Positions 63,565-64,000 of a DNA stretch of 64,000 bases are shown here, one piece after another. Each line of letters starts with the position of its first letter. The stretch's first letter is position 1. A program made the translations under genes and the position numbers. The DNA comes from Stomoxys calcitrans (lineage: Eukaryota; Arthropoda; Insecta; Diptera; Muscidae). The notes under the pieces are model-generated. The model made no database searches, had not been told where the DNA came from, and saw nothing but the letters and a program-made list of their open reading frames with translations. The stretch is taken from contig NC_081555.1 of assembly GCF_963082655.1 (NCBI RefSeq), positions 89,602,272-89,666,271 of the forward strand, written 5' to 3'.

Positions 63565-64000
63565 GCCACCGGCACTTCGCCTCCTTGCCCAGGAGGCGAA
63601 GTGCCGAGGCATAGTCCTCGATTCGAAACTCTACTGGAAGAGGAACATCGAGGAAAGAAGATGTAAGGTACTGTGCGCTTTTTACTCCTGCAGGAGGATG
63701 TTCGGTAGGAGGTGGGGGTGACTCCCAAGATAATTTATTGGATGTATACAGCCATCGTGAGACCAGTACCAGCGGCCTATGGGGCACTGCTATGAGGGGA
63801 TGCCGTAGGGAAGAGGACGCTTGCAAAGGAGTTTGAAAACGTCCAGAGACTTGCCTGCGTCGGGATCACAGGGACGCCGAGATCCGCACCGCAGGCAGGC
63901 CTGGAAGCGATGCTGGATATACCGCCCATTGGGGCCTATATTTGGAACTGCGCCGCCAGGGTCGCGCTTAGGTAGATCCGTGCTTGCGTAGTGATGGGTT
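63565..64000 (+). pseudogene. LINE reverse transcriptase C-terminal part, cut by the window edge
   Basis: Reads CRGIVLDSKLYWKRNIEER, FYSCRRMFGRRWGLTPKIIY, WMYTAIVRPV, a stop, then EFENVQRLACVGITGTPRSA and LEAMLDIPPI. This is the thumb/connection region of an RNase H LINE, the same segment as 48749-48870 (RIQRMACLCIT). One in-frame stop (TAG-type) at about 63797. Confidence 0.75.

Noticed and set aside
1..64000. CRISPR arrays, bacterial operons, rRNA
   Set aside because: All direct repeats found are transposon or satellite units without regular spacers, and no rRNA-like sequence was recognised; the DNA is insect nuclear.

Overview
This 64 kb window is nuclear DNA of a higher (calyptrate, muscid-like) fly. 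The evidence is: insect-type exons with short introns and fly-style start contexts; jockey-, I- and RTE-type LINEs; mariner, hAT and Transib-like DNA elements; tRNA-derived SINEs; and a dense 153-bp-periodic repeat family. The species cannot be fixed from the sequence alone. There is no bacterial, viral or CRISPR content. About two thirds of the window is repeats, and most open reading frames are chance ORFs or broken transposons.

Two host genes can be supported. (1) On the + strand, 39596-39667 is the first coding exon of a Tousled-like kinase (Tlk) orthologue, with probable 5' UTR exons just upstream; the kinase domain is not in the window. At 27195-27198 on the same strand is a textbook recursive ('ratchet') splice site: a polypyrimidine tract, then CAG directly joined to GTAAGT. 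This suggests that a very long 5' intron of this or another + strand transcript crosses the window. (2) On the - strand, four exons (60041-60230, 52863-53022, 52524-52799, 51991-52462) join in frame into an unrecognised 365-residue protein with a signal peptide and one membrane segment. All splice sites and phases agree. Its 7 kb first intron is packed with repeats.

Layout: 1-2600, LINE 3' end, CGTGA-rich repeat and a nested hAT-like element. 2700-6000, tandem repeats (135 bp x2, 189 bp x7) and a SINE. 6.4-8.5 kb, broken LINEs. 8.6-10.7 kb and 16.3-18.0 kb, an inverted pair of 153-bp-repeat elements flanking LINE debris (11.0-13.4 kb) and a repeat-poor island (13.4-16.3 kb). 18.0-20.9 kb, mostly unique. 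20.9-25.3 kb, 153-bp elements, one holding a near-intact jockey-like LINE. 25.3-28.2 kb, LINE fragment, hairpin, unique DNA with the ratchet site, mariner MITE and SINE. 28.2-31.8 kb, 153-bp repeats holding an I-like LINE with an approximately 100-bp target duplication. 32-36 kb, LINE tails then a repeat-poor island. 36.2-38.2 kb, a long-TIR element. 38.2-39.7 kb, Tlk 5' end. 40-45 kb, LINE and 131-bp-repeat fragments, then a repeat-poor island. 45.2-46.1 kb, Transib-like and mariner MITEs. 46.2-48.4 kb, mixed. 48.4-51.8 kb, LINE and 131-bp repeats. 52.0-60.4 kb, the four-exon gene. 61.2-63.4 kb, RTE-like LINE. 63.6-64.0 kb, another LINE running off the window.

The most unusual features are the ratchet site, the strict 153-bp phase of the dispersed repeat (kept exactly across two LINE insertions), the very long target duplication, the Transib-like MITE with a CGNCG-type target, and a 27-bp minisatellite made from a LINE RNase H reading frame.
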